Positions 9,048 to 19,908 are shown, numbered from the stretch's first letter. The stretch: DNA of 64,000 nucleotides from Seohaeicola saemankumensis (GCF_021021435.1 NZ_JAINWI010000022.1:1-64000), one strand, 5' to 3'. Notes: generated by a model not told the origin, from the sequence alone. Program-made: numbers and translations.

Positions 9048-9805
9048 TCCTGACGGGTCTGGGCGACCAGCGTTTGCATATCGGCCAGTGGCATGTAGCC
9101 GCGCAGCAACTGGTCTTCCAGCACGAAGGTCGGCGTGCCGCTGATTTGCAACCGACCTGCCAGCGCGTGGTTTTCCGCAATCACCTGTGTGACCGCCTCA
9201 TCCGTCATGCGGGTCATGACCGCAGCGGCGTCCAGATCCAGATCATTGGCCATCCGCTCAAGGCTTTCAGGGGTCACATTACCGCGAAAACTGATCAGCA
9301 TGTCATGCGCGACCTTATAGGCCTCGTCGCCTGCGATCTGTTTGACCGCAATGGCAAAGCGCGAGGACAGCACGGATTCCTCGCCCAGAATGGGGAATTC
9401 CTTGACGATAAAGCGGATGTTTCCGTCCGCCTCGAGCAGTTGTTCCACCTCGGCATGGGCACGGCGGCAAAAACCGCAGCGGTAGTCGGTGAATTCGACC
9501 AGCGTGATATCCCCGTCAGGATTGCCGCCGACCCATGAATGATCGTCACCGAAAATCGCATCCGCATTCACGCGGACCAGATCGACATCGCCCTGCGCCT
9601 GCGCTGCGGCCTGACGCTGCTCCAGCACGCTGACGGCTTCCATGATGATCTCAGGGTTTTCCAACAGGTAGCTGCGGATCTCGGCTTGCAGCGCGCTGCG
9701 CTCGTCATCGCTCATATTGGTGATGTCGAAAGCCTGCGCGGGGGCTGTCAGGGCCATGAGGGACAAGGCCGCGCCAAGGGTCGCGCTGCGGAAGGGGTGG
9801 ATCAT
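9044..9805 (-). CDS. DsbA family thiol:disulfide oxidoreductase
   Basis: A 253-residue periplasmic protein. Residues 1-25 form a signal peptide ending APAQA. A ScsC-like N-terminal helix (DERSALQAEIRSYLLENPEI) is followed by a DsbA-type thioredoxin fold with the active site CGFC near residue 109 and the cis-Pro loop GTPTFVL near 230. Such proteins catalyse disulfide formation or isomerisation in the periplasm. The ATG at 9805 has GGAG nine bases upstream. It lies between a BepA-like protease and a short DsbA paralogue on the same strand, forming a periplasmic protein-quality operon. Confidence 0.88.
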   Translation of the reverse strand: MIHPFRSATLGAALSLMALTAPAQAFDITNMSDDERSALQAEIRSYLLENPEIIMEAVSVLEQRQAAAQAQGDVDLVRVNADAIFGDDHSWVGGNPDGDITLVEFTDYRCGFCRRAHAEVEQLLEADGNIRFIVKEFPILGEESVLSSRFAIAVKQIAGDEAYKVAHDMLISFRGNVTPESLERMANDLDLDAAAVMTRMTDEAVTQVIAENHALAGRLQISGTPTFVLEDQLLRGYMPLADMQTLVAQTRQE

Positions 9806-9809
9806 CGGG

Positions 9810-11135
9810 TCATCTCCGTTGTTTGGCGGCGGTTTCGGCGGCAAAGATCACATCCTGCGCGCGATTGTAAGAGGTGGAACCCCGCGGCAAAAGGCCCGCA
9901 GCGCGTGTGGCATGGATCAGCGCATCGTCAAGACGTCCCGACAGGGCAAAGCGTTCCGCCGTCACCAGCGAGGCCATGCCGGCCTGTCCGGTTTTGGCAT
10001 AAGCCACACCCAGATCGCGCAGCATCGCGCCGTTGCGGAAATCCCGATCCCTTGAAGCCGACAGTGCCTGCAATGCGGCCTGCGGCTGATCGGCGGCGAG
10101 AAGCGCGCGGCCATAGCCTGCCTGGATCAGCGCATTGCGTGGGGCCAGTGCTGCCGCCTGCCGGTAGGCATTGACTGCGGCGGGAAACTGGCGGCTTTCC
10201 AGCAGGATCTGGCCCCGCAGATCATGCACATAGGCGTCTTGCGGACGCATCGCCACCAGTTTGTCCACGGCCGCAATAGCACGGCGCGGATCGGGGGTGC
10301 GGTGCCATGCAATCGCCTCGCGCATCAGGGCGATATCCGGTGTCGCACTTTGCCTGACACGATCCAGCGTCCAGCGGGGTGCGCGCAGGAAGCTTGACAG
10401 TTTGCCGTTGACCCTTGCAAACCAGTATTGCGCAGCGGGATCGGGCGCGACCTCGCCGCGGCGGGCCTGTATATACGCCTCGACCGCGCGCAGACGGTCA
10501 CGCGATAGCGGGTGTGTGTGGGCATAAGGGTCTTGCCGCTGTTCGGCCAGCACCTCTTGCCCGCGAAACAGGTTCAGCACCTCGGTAAATCCGCGCGTGT
10601 CGATACCGGCGCGTTCCATGTAGCGCAGACCGTCATTGTCGGCGGCGGCTTCCTCGGACCGTGTATGAGACATGAACACACGGCGAGCGGAATTGCTGAC
10701 ACCAAGCCCCACACCGGCCAGTTCACTACGACCCGAAGCGGCAGCGGCAGCAGCTGCCAGCGCGATGCCAAGACCCGTGATCGTATTGGCGCGCGCCATG
10801 TTCTGGCTGCGGCGCGCGATATGGCCATTGGCGATATGGGCCGCCTCATGGGCAATCACCGATTGCAGCATGGCCGCATCGGTCATCCGCAGCATCAGGC
10901 CCGAATGGATGAAGATATGGCTGTTATCCAGAATGAACGCGTTCATCGTGTCGTCCTGAATGATCATCACGCGCACGGATGCAGGCGACAGCCCCGCCGC
11001 CTGCAGGATCGGTCGGGCCAGTTCGGACAGGGCATATTCGATATCCGCATCGCGGATCAGGGTGACAGCGCCCGCTTGCAACGTCATGGCCAGCCAAAGC
11101 AATACCGCCGTGATCACGTTCCAGAGCTGTTGCAT
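9810..11135 (-). CDS. M48 family metalloprotease with TPR domain, BepA-like
   Basis: A 441-residue protein with a signal peptide (MQQLWNVITAVLLWLAMTLQ to AGA). The zinc site HEAAH is at 96-100 and the third ligand glutamate lies in the SEEAAADNDGL block near 157. The C-terminal half (about 260-430) is built of TPR-like helices. This arrangement is that of BepA/YfgC, a periplasmic protease and chaperone for outer-membrane protein assembly. The gene leads an operon with two DsbA-family proteins and ends just past the start of the first one, consistent with joint handling of exported proteins. Confidence 0.88.
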   Translation of the reverse strand: MQQLWNVITAVLLWLAMTLQAGAVTLIRDADIEYALSELARPILQAAGLSPASVRVMIIQDDTMNAFILDNSHIFIHSGLMLRMTDAAMLQSVIAHEAAHIANGHIARRSQNMARANTITGLGIALAAAAAAASGRSELAGVGLGVSNSARRVFMSHTRSEEAAADNDGLRYMERAGIDTRGFTEVLNLFRGQEVLAEQRQDPYAHTHPLSRDRLRAVEAYIQARRGEVAPDPAAQYWFARVNGKLSSFLRAPRWTLDRVRQSATPDIALMREAIAWHRTPDPRRAIAAVDKLVAMRPQDAYVHDLRGQILLESRQFPAAVNAYRQAAALAPRNALIQAGYGRALLAADQPQAALQALSASRDRDFRNGAMLRDLGVAYAKTGQAGMASLVTAERFALSGRLDDALIHATRAAGLLPRGSTSYNRAQDVIFAAETAAKQRR

Positions 11136-11207
11136 TGACGCGCCCGCCGTTTCGCTGTGAATTGCCGCCTCGACAGGAAGCCTGAACACCAGCATAGGGA
11201 AAAAGCG

Positions 11208-12353
11208 ATGCGGAACTCAAGACGCGGGGCAGTTGATCCCTTCATTGTGATGGATGTGATGGAGGCCGCACGCGCCGCCGAGGCGGCTGGCCGCCACATC
11301 ATCCATATGGAAGTCGGCCAGCCCGGAACGCCCGCGCCAGCAGGGGCGCGGCAGGCTTTGGCCCAAGCGATGGAGAGCGACGCACTGGGGTATACTGTGG
11401 CGCTGGGTCTGCCTGCGTTGCGTGCCCGCATCGCACGGCTTTATGGGGAATGGTACGGCGTCGAGCTTGATCCGGCCCGGGTTGTGGTGACATCCGGCTC
11501 GTCCGGTGCGTTCATTCTGGCCTTCACGGCGCTGTTTGATTCCGGCGACAAGGTCGGCATCGGCGCGCCGGGTTATCCCAGCTACCGCCAGATTCTGCGC
11601 GCCTTGGGTTTGCAGCCTGTCGATCTGCTGACCTCTGCGGAGAACCGCTTTCAGCCGGTGGCGTCTGATTTCGCGGGCATGGACCTTGCGGGGCTTATGG
11701 TGGCCTCGCCTGCCAACCCGACCGGCACGATGCTGAACCGTGACGCGCTGGCCGCGCTGATTCATGCGGCACAGGGGGCAGGGGCCGCGTTCATCAGCGA
11801 CGAGATCTATCACGGTATCGAATACGAGGCAAAGGCCGTGACCGCCCTCGAGATCAGCGATGATGTCTATGTGATCAACTCGTTCTCCAAGTATTTCAGC
11901 ATGACGGGCTGGCGCGTGGGCTGGATGGTGGTGCCGCCCGATCATGTCCGCGTGATCGAGCGGATCGCGCAGAACATGTTCATCTGCCCGCCCCATGCCA
12001 GCCAGATCGCTGCACTGGCCGCGATGGATTGCGACGCGGAATTGCAGGCCAATATGGATGTCTACCGCGAGAACCGCCACCTGATGCTGGAAGGCTTGCC
12101 GCGCGCCGGATTCGACCGCATCGCGCCACCTGACGGGGCGTTCTATGTCTATGCCGATGTCAGTCATCTGACGGATGACAGCCGCGCCTTTGCCGCCGAA
12201 ATTCTGGAAAAAGCGGGCGTTGCCGTCACGCCGGGTCTGGATTTCGACCCAGAGCGCGGGGCCGGCACGCTGCGCTTCTCCTATGCCCGTGCGACTGCGG
12301 ACATCCAGGAAGGCCTCGCGCGGTTGGCGCGGTTCATGGACGCAAGGCGGTAA
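11208..12353 (+). CDS. PLP-dependent class I aminotransferase
   Basis: A 381-residue fold-type I aminotransferase. It shows the substrate-binding EVGQPGTPAP, the Asn-Pro pair in ASPANPTG, Asp-x-x-Tyr in SDEIYHG, and the PLP lysine near 229 in NSFSKYFSMTGWRVGW. The late arginine RFSYARA binds the substrate carboxylate. The family includes aspartate- and alanine-type enzymes; the exact donor cannot be read from the sequence. The ATG at 11208 follows AGGGA. It is divergent from the M48 protease gene, sharing a 72-base promoter region, and is followed by the cell-wall amidase gene. Confidence 0.88.
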   Translation: MRNSRRGAVDPFIVMDVMEAARAAEAAGRHIIHMEVGQPGTPAPAGARQALAQAMESDALGYTVALGLPALRARIARLYGEWYGVELDPARVVVTSGSSGAFILAFTALFDSGDKVGIGAPGYPSYRQILRALGLQPVDLLTSAENRFQPVASDFAGMDLAGLMVASPANPTGTMLNRDALAALIHAAQGAGAAFISDEIYHGIEYEAKAVTALEISDDVYVINSFSKYFSMTGWRVGWMVVPPDHVRVIERIAQNMFICPPHASQIAALAAMDCDAELQANMDVYRENRHLMLEGLPRAGFDRIAPPDGAFYVYADVSHLTDDSRAFAAEILEKAGVAVTPGLDFDPERGAGTLRFSYARATADIQEGLARLARFMDARR

Positions 12354-12425
12354 CGCGTGATATTCGACGGGTGCATCATTTCACCGAGTGATGTAGTCTT
12401 GGTCCAAACAGCCGGAACGGGGCGA

Positions 12426-13682
12426 ATGAGCAGATTATCACGCGTTTTCGCAGCCATTGTGCTGCTCTGGACTGCGGCGCTGGTGCCATTTGGCGCTGCC
12501 GCCCAATCCTCGGGTTTCAGCGGTCTTGCGCGGGTTGATGCGGCGCAAAGCGCGTTGGCGCAGGCGGGTGATGTTGTCACGCTGGATCTGACACTGTCGC
12601 AAGGGGTGCCTTACCGCGCCTATACGCTGGAGGCTGCAGCCAATGTGCCGCCGCGTCTGGTGCTGGATTTCCGCGAGGTAGACTGGCAGGGGCTTGCCGC
12701 CGACGCGTTGGGAGAGGCGGAAGCTATCACAGAGTTGCGCTTTGGTGCGGTGCGGCCCGGATGGTCGCGCATGGTGCTGGATCTGGCGGCGCCGATGGTG
12801 CTGGACCGTGCGGGCATGCGGATCGACGCCGAGACCGGCGTGGCGCGGTTGCGGATCACCTTGCGCGCCGCAACGTCCGAAGAGTTCGCGGCCAGATCGG
12901 GCGCGCCCTATGATCCGGCCTATGACCTGCCCCCACCCGCTGCAGTGACGCGCGCGTCCCCGCGTCGGACAGGCGAGGGGCCGCTGGTCGTTGTGCTTGA
13001 TCCCGGGCATGGCGGCATCGACCCCGGTGCCGAGCGCGATGGCCTGTCCGAGAAAGAGTTGATGCTGACTTTCTCGCGCGAGTTGCAGGATGTGCTGCGC
13101 CGCGATGGCGGTTTCGAGGTGGTCCTGACGCGCGAGGATGACAGTTTTGTCTCGCTGGACAGGCGGGTTGACATGGCCCATGCGGTGGGCGGGCAGGTGT
13201 TCATCTCGTTGCATGCCGATGCCTTGTCCGAGGGGCAGGCGCATGGGGCCACCGTGCATCTTCTGTCCGAGAGCGCCAGTGACGCCGCCACGGCAACGCT
13301 GGCCGAGCGCCATGACAGGGATGATCTGCTGGCGGGGATCGACCTGACGGGACAGGATGACGAGGTCGCCGGTATCCTGATGGATCTGGCACGGCAGGAA
13401 ACGCAGCCGCGATCGGAACGGTTGGCACAGGCGCTGGTGGCGCGAATCGGTGCCGCGGAACTGCCGTTGAACAGCCGTCCGGTGCGGCGGGGGGCGTTTT
13501 CGGTTCTCAAAGCCGCCGATATCCCCTCGATCCTGCTGGAGGTTGGGTTTTTGTCCAGCACGCGCGATCTCAAGAACCTGCGCGATCCGGCTTTCCGCGC
13601 CCGCATGGCCGAGGCGATCCGCGACGGGCTAAGTCTTTGGGTGGCCGAGGATGCCGCACTGTCCGATCTTGTGCGGCAATAA
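12426..13682 (+). CDS. N-acetylmuramoyl-L-alanine amidase (AMIN plus Amidase_3)
   Basis: A 418-residue periplasmic cell-wall hydrolase. It has a signal peptide (…LVPFGAAAQ), an N-terminal AMIN targeting domain to about residue 140, and a C-terminal zinc amidase domain. Zinc and catalytic residues are in LDPGHGGIDPG, the following KEL helix, SLHADAL and LLEVGFLS. It cleaves the amide between MurNAc and the stem peptide, typically during daughter-cell separation (AmiC type). The open frame upstream of the ATG at 12426 is unlikely because the signal sequence begins there. mrcA follows on the same strand after 103 bases. Confidence 0.92.
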   Translation: MSRLSRVFAAIVLLWTAALVPFGAAAQSSGFSGLARVDAAQSALAQAGDVVTLDLTLSQGVPYRAYTLEAAANVPPRLVLDFREVDWQGLAADALGEAEAITELRFGAVRPGWSRMVLDLAAPMVLDRAGMRIDAETGVARLRITLRAATSEEFAARSGAPYDPAYDLPPPAAVTRASPRRTGEGPLVVVLDPGHGGIDPGAERDGLSEKELMLTFSRELQDVLRRDGGFEVVLTREDDSFVSLDRRVDMAHAVGGQVFISLHADALSEGQAHGATVHLLSESASDAATATLAERHDRDDLLAGIDLTGQDDEVAGILMDLARQETQPRSERLAQALVARIGAAELPLNSRPVRRGAFSVLKAADIPSILLEVGFLSSTRDLKNLRDPAFRARMAEAIRDGLSLWVAEDAALSDLVRQ

Positions 13683-13785
13683 CGCAGGGTGACGCGGCAA
13701 ATCCTTGCCGCTTATCGCGGGTTCTTGTTTTGACCCTACTGCCGCACAGGGGTATAGGTCGTTCCATGATATCCAGAGGCTGCGC

Positions 13786-16326
13786 GTGATCAGATTTATC
13801 CTTTCCGTCCTTGGCGGGCTTTTTACCCTTGTGACCCTCGGGGTGTTCGCCGTTGCGATCAGCATTGGCGCGATCTTCTACATCTATGGCCGCGATCTGC
13901 CGAGCCATGAAAGCCTTGCCCAATATACTCCGCCGACAATCAGCCGGATCTATTCCGCAGAGGGGCGGATCATCGACGAATTCGCCAAGGAGCGGCGACT
14001 TTTCACACCGGCGAACGAGATTCCCGATTTGGTCAAGCAGGCTTTCATCTCGGCCGAGGACAAGAATTTCTATTCGCATGGCGGCTATGATGCGCGCAGC
14101 ATCGCGGCGGCCGCTTACGACGCTGTGGCGTCGCGCGGGCGGGATGTGCGTGGCGCCTCGACCATTACGCAACAGGTGATGAAGAACTTCCTGCTGGGGG
14201 GCGAACGTGCCGCCGAGCGCAAGATCAAGGAGATTATCCTTGCCACGCGCCTGGAAGAGACATTGAGCAAGGACCGCATTCTCGAACTCTATCTGAACGA
14301 GATTTTTCTGGGTCAGAACTCCTATGGCGTGACGGCGGCGGCGCAGACCTATTTCAACAAGAACCTGCGCGATCTGGCCCCGCATGAGGCGGCGTTTCTG
14401 GCTTCACTGCCCAAAGCCCCGTCGGATTATCACCCCGTCCGGCAGGCCGAGCGTCTTCTGGCGCGGCGCAACTACGTGCTGCGCGAGATGGAGGATAACG
14501 GCTACTTGACCGAAGAGGTCTTCCAGACCGAGGTGGCGATGCCACTGCGGTCGGTACAGGCCGGTGATTTCGAGGCGTTTCGCACCGCTTTGCCGCCGCG
14601 CGACTATTTCACCGATGAAATCCGCCGCCAACTCTCCGTCGATTTCGGCGAGGAGGAGTTTTTCTCGGGCGGGATGACCGTGCGCGCCACTATCGACCCG
14701 GATATGCAGCTTGATGCGGCCCGTGCGTTGCGGCGCGGGCTTGAGGGCTATGACCGTGATGCCGGCGTCTGGCGCGGCACGGGGCGCAAGCTTGAGGCGA
14801 CCGATCTGGACAACTGGCGCGAGGCCCTGGCCCGTGTCGACGTCCCCCGCGACATTGATCTGAACGGTCCGTGGTATCCGGCGGTCGTGCTGGAACTGTC
14901 CGGTTCCGCGGCGCGGCTTGGCATCGAAGGTCAGGAGGGTGACGCGCATGTCATCGCTGCCGAGGATGTGACTTGGGCGCGCAAACGCCTTGAAAACGGC
15001 TCGCTGGCGTCGCGGGCGCATGTGCCGTCTGACTTGGTCGCGGTCGGTGATGTGGTGCTGGTGCGCGCCATCAGTTCCGATAGCGACGGAAGCTTCCGCC
15101 GCTGGAGCCTGCGCCAGGTGCCCGAGGTGCAGGGCGGCTTTATGGCGATGGACGTCAATACAGGTCGCGTGATCGCAATGCAGGGCGGATTCAGCTATCA
15201 GGATTCGGTGTTCAACCGTGCGACGCAGGCCAGGCGACAGCCCGGTTCCAGCTTCAAGCCCTTCGTCTATGCGGCGGCACTGGACAGTGGTTACAGCCCC
15301 GCCACCATCGTAGTGGATGCGCCAATCGAGGTGAACACACCGCAGGGCCTGTGGCGTCCGCGCAATTCGAGCAACCAATATTACGGCCCAACGCCGCTGC
15401 GCACGGGAATTGAACAATCGCGCAACCTGATGACCATTCGTCTGGCGCAGGAAATCGGTATGGATGTTGTGGCAGATTACGCCGAGAAATTCGGCGTTTA
15501 CAACAATATGGGCCGCTTCCTTGCCAACTCGCTTGGCTCCGAAGAGACGACGCTGTTCCAGATGGTCGCAGCCTATGCCATGTTCGCCAATGGCGGCGAA
15601 AGGGTGCAGCCCACTTTGGTGGACCGTGTGCAGGACCGCTACGGACGCACGATATATCGCCATGACCAGCGCAATTGCGTCGATTGTGCCGTGCCTGAAA
15701 TCGCGCCCGACAAGGCCCCCAAGATCGATTCAAATCTGGAACGCGTGATGAACGCGATCACCGCTTATCAGCTGACCTCGATGATGACCGGCGTGGTCGA
15801 ACGCGGCACCGCTGCACGCACTGTCGGGCTGAGCGTGCCTGTGGCGGGAAAGACCGGCACCACCAACGAGGCCAAGGATGTCTGGTTCATCGGCTTCACC
15901 AGCAATATCGTTGCAGGCTGCTATATCGGCTATGACCAACCGCGCCCCTTGGGGCGGGGTGCATCTGGCGGCGGCATGTGCGGTCCAGTGTTTCAGGAAT
16001 TCATGAAGCAAGCCACCGAGAAATATGGCGGCGGCCCGTTCAAGGTGCCACCGGGTGGCCGTTTCATCAAAATTGACCGTTTCACAGGTGCGCGCCTGTC
16101 GGATGATGCCAGCGGCGAATATGTCGTTGCCGAATATTTCCGCGACGGGGAAGAACCGATTTTTGGCATCATGTATGATGGCGGTTTCGCGATGGGATCG
16201 AACCTGCCGCTGGTGCAAGAGGCAGGGGCGCGGCTGGGCCGCGAGGTGACGACATCAACCGGCAGTACCGCCACCGTTGGCCCCAAGGCCGATTTCGGTA
16301 CAGTCTCGTCCGGCGGCCTATACTAG
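13786..16326 (+). CDS. mrcA: penicillin-binding protein 1A, class A
   Basis: A bifunctional peptidoglycan synthase of about 846 residues. One N-terminal membrane span ([19 protein letters not shown]) precedes a GT51 glycosyltransferase domain with [12 protein letters not shown] and [11 protein letters not shown]. The transpeptidase has SxxK in PGSSFKPF (about 488-491), SxN in EQSRN and KTG in GKTGTTNEA (about 688). A UB2H/OB-like insert lies between them. The GTG at 13786 was chosen because AGAGG stands eight bases before it and the protein then begins at the membrane anchor. It acts with the amidase encoded just upstream. Confidence 0.93.
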   Translation: MIRFILSVLGGLFTLVTLGVFAVAISIGAIFYIYGRDLPSHESLAQYTPPTISRIYSAEGRIIDEFAKERRLFTPANEIPDLVKQAFISAEDKNFYSHGGYDARSIAAAAYDAVASRGRDVRGASTITQQVMKNFLLGGERAAERKIKEIILATRLEETLSKDRILELYLNEIFLGQNSYGVTAAAQTYFNKNLRDLAPHEAAFLASLPKAPSDYHPVRQAERLLARRNYVLREMEDNGYLTEEVFQTEVAMPLRSVQAGDFEAFRTALPPRDYFTDEIRRQLSVDFGEEEFFSGGMTVRATIDPDMQLDAARALRRGLEGYDRDAGVWRGTGRKLEATDLDNWREALARVDVPRDIDLNGPWYPAVVLELSGSAARLGIEGQEGDAHVIAAEDVTWARKRLENGSLASRAHVPSDLVAVGDVVLVRAISSDSDGSFRRWSLRQVPEVQGGFMAMDVNTGRVIAMQGGFSYQDSVFNRATQARRQPGSSFKPFVYAAALDSGYSPATIVVDAPIEVNTPQGLWRPRNSSNQYYGPTPLRTGIEQSRNLMTIRLAQEIGMDVVADYAEKFGVYNNMGRFLANSLGSEETTLFQMVAAYAMFANGGERVQPTLVDRVQDRYGRTIYRHDQRNCVDCAVPEIAPDKAPKIDSNLERVMNAITAYQLTSMMTGVVERGTAARTVGLSVPVAGKTGTTNEAKDVWFIGFTSNIVAGCYIGYDQPRPLGRGASGGGMCGPVFQEFMKQATEKYGGGPFKVPPGGRFIKIDRFTGARLSDDASGEYVVAEYFRDGEEPIFGIMYDGGFAMGSNLPLVQEAGARLGREVTTSTGSTATVGPKADFGTVSSGGLY

Positions 16327-16432
16327 ACAAGGCAGTCAAGACAGGGCGCCCGCGCTTGCCCCGACGCGATGGCTGGTCTATCACGCGGGGCGATCATCCG
16401 ATCCATTCCATATCTACCCAGCAGGAAGACCC

Positions 16433-17560
16433 ATGCGCGCCGAGGTTCAGAACACGATTGCCGACATCCAGAAATCGCTGGAATTGCTGCGTCAACGCAT
16501 GGATTGGGACATGGCCCCCCACCGGCTTGAGGAATTCAACGCGCGTGTCGAAGACCCGACACTGTGGGACGATCCTGAAAAGGCGCAGATTCTCATGCGC
16601 GACCGGCAGGCACTTGTCGATGCACTCGACACCGTCAAAGGCATCGCGCAGGAATTGCAGGACAATATCGACCTGATCGAACTGGGCGAGATGGAAGACG
16701 ACACCGAGGTCGTCAAAGAGGCTGAAGCCGCGCTCAAGGCGCTGAAAGCCAAGGCCGCCGAGAAAGAGCTGGAAGCGCTGCTCGACGGCGAGGCCGACAG
16801 CAACGATACCTTCCTTGAAATCAATGCAGGCGCGGGCGGTACGGAAAGCTGCGACTGGGCCAGCATTCTTGCGCGCATGTATGTCCGCTGGGCCGAGCGC
16901 AAGGGCTACAAGGTCGAGATGCAGGCCCAATCGGCCGGCGAGGAAGCGGGCATCAAATCGGTCACCTATAAGATTTCCGGCCATAACGCCTATGGCTGGC
17001 TGAAATCGGAATCGGGCGTGCACCGTCTGGTGCGGATCAGCCCCTATGATAGCGCCGCGCGGCGGCATACCTCGTTCTCTTCGGTCTGGGTCTATCCGGT
17101 GGTGGATGACAATATCGACATCGAAGTGGCCGCCAACGATATCCGTATTGATACCTACCGCTCGTCCGGTGCCGGCGGCCAGCACGTCAACACAACCGAC
17201 TCCGCGGTGCGGATCACGCATATGCCCACCGGCATCGTCGTGACCAGTTCGGAAAAGTCGCAGCACCAGAACCGCGATATCGCCATGAAGGCGCTCAAAT
17301 CGCGGCTTTATCAGTTGGAACTCGACAAACGCAACGCTGCCATCAACGAGGCGCATGCCAACAAGGGAGACGCGGGTTGGGGTAACCAGATCCGGTCCTA
17401 CGTGTTGCAGCCCTACCAGATGGTCAAAGACCTGCGCACAGGGTTTGAAACCTCGGATACCCAAGGCGTGCTGGATGGTGATCTGGACGGGCTGATGGGG
17501 GCTACGCTGGCGATGGCCGTATCGGGAAAATCCCGCGCCGAGGCGCAGACCGAGGACTGA
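16433..17560 (+). CDS. prfB: peptide chain release factor 2
   Basis: A 375-residue class I release factor recognising UGA and UAA stop codons. GGQ is at about 250 (SGAGGQHVN) and hydrolyses peptidyl-tRNA. The stop-recognition tripeptide is SPY in [15 protein letters not shown], in place of the E. coli SPF. The reading frame is continuous from the ATG, with no internal UGA and no frameshift site near codon 25, as is usual in alphaproteobacteria. The start at 16433 follows GCAGGAAGA. It lies 106 bases after mrcA. Confidence 0.96.
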   Translation: MRAEVQNTIADIQKSLELLRQRMDWDMAPHRLEEFNARVEDPTLWDDPEKAQILMRDRQALVDALDTVKGIAQELQDNIDLIELGEMEDDTEVVKEAEAALKALKAKAAEKELEALLDGEADSNDTFLEINAGAGGTESCDWASILARMYVRWAERKGYKVEMQAQSAGEEAGIKSVTYKISGHNAYGWLKSESGVHRLVRISPYDSAARRHTSFSSVWVYPVVDDNIDIEVAANDIRIDTYRSSGAGGQHVNTTDSAVRITHMPTGIVVTSSEKSQHQNRDIAMKALKSRLYQLELDKRNAAINEAHANKGDAGWGNQIRSYVLQPYQMVKDLRTGFETSDTQGVLDGDLDGLMGATLAMAVSGKSRAEAQTED

Positions 17561-17626
17561 ATTCCGCTTGATCACAGGCCTGTTATCTGTCGAAACTGCC
17601 CGCGTAGGGGCAGGGAAGGATAACCG

Positions 17627-19054
17627 GTGGATGATCTGATGAACCGCGACGCGCTGGCGCTGTCGGCGATGCTGGAGGCGCGCCAGATCAGCGCGGTTGA
17701 ACTGATGCAGGCGACGCTGGAGCGGATCAACGCGGTCAATGGCCCCGTCAACGCCGTGGTCAGCCTGCGCGATCCCGAAACACTTTTGGCCGAGGCGCGG
17801 GAGGTGGATAACACCGCCCGCAAGGGCTGGCTGCACGGCATCCCGCTGGCGGTCAAGGATCTGGCCGATGTGGCGGGAATTCCCACCTCGATGGGATCGC
17901 CCGCGTTCTCGGATTTCATTCCCAAGGCCGACTGCGGCATGGTCGCAAGGATGCGCGCGGCGGGGGGGCTGTTTATCGGCAAGACCAATACGCCGGAATT
18001 CGGGTTGGGCAGTCATACCTTCAACCCTGTGCATGGCGCTACTCTCAACCCCTATGATGACAGTCGCACCGTGGGCGGATCATCGGGCGGTGCGGCGGCG
18101 GCGCTGGCCGCACGGATGATCGCGGTGACGGACGGGTCGGACATGATGGGTTCGCTGCGCAATCCGGCGGGCTGGTGCAATGTCTACGGGATGCGGCCTA
18201 GCTGGGGGCGTATCCCTGCCGATCCGGTGGGCGATACGTTTATGCATCCCTTGGCCACGCTTGGCCCTATGGCGCGCAATCCGCGCGACATGGCGGCCAT
18301 GCTTGAGGTGCAGGCGGGTCCTGACCCCCGGGTGCCCTTCGGCCTGCCGCGCAAGAGCTTTCTTGACGGGATAGATACCGAGGTCTCAGGCCGCCGCATC
18401 GGTTGGCTAGGCGACTGGGGCGGGGCCTATCCGATGGAGGCAGGGGTTCTGGATCTGGTCGGGGACGCGGTGCAGGGCTTTGCCGGTCTGGGCTGCACGG
18501 TCGAGGCTGTGCCCCCCCCGTTCAGCGCCGCCGAGATCTGGGAAAGCTGGGTTACCCTGCGCGCCTTTGCCAATGCCGGACGGCTTGATCCGCTTTATTC
18601 CGTTCCCGCCAAGCGCAAGCTGCTCAAGCCCGAAGCAATCTGGGAGATCGAGATGGGCCGCGCCCTGACCTCGATGCAGATCCAGCGCGCCAGCATGATC
18701 CGGTCACGCTGGTATGCCTGCGCGGCAGAGCTTTTCGATACCTATGATGCGCTGGTCCTGCCATCGGCGCAGCTTTGGCCTTTCGCGGTAGATCTGGACT
18801 GGCCCAAGGAAATCGCGGGCCAGAAGATGGACACCTATCACCGATGGATGGAGGTCGTGGTGCCTGTCAGCTTGATCGGCTTGCCCTCGGTCTGCGTACC
18901 CGCAGGGTTCGGTGCAGATGGAATGGCAGGGGCGGGGCTGCCGATGGGGATGCAACTTTTCGGGCGGCACGGGGATGATGCGGGGCTGTTGCAACTGGCG
19001 CAGGCCTGGCATCAAGCGACCGACTGGCCAAACCGGAAACCGCCCCTTTTGTAG
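17627..19054 (+). CDS. amidase signature family hydrolase
   Basis: A 475-residue amidase. The Ser-cisSer-Lys triad is visible as Lys near 76 (LAVKDLADVAG), the glycine/serine-rich GGSSGGAAAALA near 150, and the nucleophile Ser near 175 in SDMMGSLRNPA. The family hydrolyses a wide range of amides; GatA itself works with GatB and GatC, which are not adjacent here, so this is probably a free-standing amidase. The GTG start is well placed after GGGAAGGA. The following DUF2189 gene starts 77 bases downstream. Confidence 0.88.
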   Translation: MDDLMNRDALALSAMLEARQISAVELMQATLERINAVNGPVNAVVSLRDPETLLAEAREVDNTARKGWLHGIPLAVKDLADVAGIPTSMGSPAFSDFIPKADCGMVARMRAAGGLFIGKTNTPEFGLGSHTFNPVHGATLNPYDDSRTVGGSSGGAAAALAARMIAVTDGSDMMGSLRNPAGWCNVYGMRPSWGRIPADPVGDTFMHPLATLGPMARNPRDMAAMLEVQAGPDPRVPFGLPRKSFLDGIDTEVSGRRIGWLGDWGGAYPMEAGVLDLVGDAVQGFAGLGCTVEAVPPPFSAAEIWESWVTLRAFANAGRLDPLYSVPAKRKLLKPEAIWEIEMGRALTSMQIQRASMIRSRWYACAAELFDTYDALVLPSAQLWPFAVDLDWPKEIAGQKMDTYHRWMEVVVPVSLIGLPSVCVPAGFGADGMAGAGLPMGMQLFGRHGDDAGLLQLAQAWHQATDWPNRKPPLL

Positions 19055-19131
19055 ACACAAGCCATATCGCTTGCTTTCGGCTGGTTTTGCGGTTTTCATC
19101 CGCCAATACCGGAATATGAAGGGGAGGGATT

Positions 19132-19905
19132 ATGCCGGACACACCGCAAGAGGGCCTGCCGGATATGGGCAGCGTGACCCTGCCTATGCTGTCAGAGGCG
19201 CTGCGCCGTGGCTGGGCCGATATGCGCCGCGCCCCGTTTTACGGGCTGTTCTTCGCCTCGGTCTATGTCTTTCTGGGACTGGTTCTGGTGGCGGTCACAT
19301 GGACGACCGGCAAAACCTACTGGCTGGTTTTCGCGGCTGTGGGCTTTCCTCTGGTGGGGCCTTTCGCGGCTGTGGGTCTTTACGAGGTCAGCCGTAGGCT
19401 GGATCAGGGTCGCCCCTTGGTGATGTCCGAGATCCTGAGCGTCGTGATCCGCCAGTCTGGCAGGCAATTGCCCTCGATCTGTGCGATCATCATCATGGTG
19501 TTCCTCTTTTGGTTCTTTCTGGCGCATATGATCTTTGCGCTATTCCTTGGTCTGTCCACAATGACAAACATATCAAGCTCTTACGACGTATTCCTGTCAC
19601 CGAATGGTCTGGCGATGCTGGCTGTGGGCACCGCTGTGGGAGGCGTTTTCGCGTTGCTTCTCTATATGATTACGGTCATCGCGCTGCCGCTTTTGCTGGA
19701 CCGCGAGGTGGATTTCGTGACAGCGATGATTACCAGCTTTCAGGTGGTGCTGGCCAATCCCGTGCCCATGCTGCTCTGGGCCGGCGTTATTGCGGCCCTT
19801 ACATTTGCTGCCCTACTGCCGTGGTTTCTGGGGCTGTTTTTGGTGCTGCCACTTCTGGGGCATGCCACATGGCACCTTTACCGCTTGTTGACGTTGGCGG
19901 CATAA
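19132..19905 (+). CDS. DUF2189 integral membrane protein
   Basis: A 257-residue inner-membrane protein with about six hydrophobic spans, starting with FYGLFFASVYVFLGLVLVAV and ending with FAALLPWFLGLFLVLPLLG followed by the typical HATWHLYR. These features match DUF2189 proteins, which are of unknown function and sometimes linked to cytochrome oxidase subunit I annotations. AGGGGAGGG precedes the ATG. A strong hairpin terminator follows the stop codon. Confidence 0.85.
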   Translation: MPDTPQEGLPDMGSVTLPMLSEALRRGWADMRRAPFYGLFFASVYVFLGLVLVAVTWTTGKTYWLVFAAVGFPLVGPFAAVGLYEVSRRLDQGRPLVMSEILSVVIRQSGRQLPSICAIIIMVFLFWFFLAHMIFALFLGLSTMTNISSSYDVFLSPNGLAMLAVGTAVGGVFALLLYMITVIALPLLLDREVDFVTAMITSFQVVLANPVPMLLWAGVIAALTFAALLPWFLGLFLVLPLLGHATWHLYRLLTLAA

Positions 19906-19908
19906 GAA

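Noticed and set aside
14404-15663. 419-residue minus-strand open frame
   Set aside because: Antisense to mrcA, which is certain from its catalytic motifs.
16433-16520. Programmed frameshift site in prfB
   Set aside because: The frame is continuous from the ATG and there is no internal UGA near codon 25.
16394-18034. 546-residue minus-strand open frame
   Set aside because: Antisense to prfB and the amidase; composition and lack of domains mark it as a shadow.
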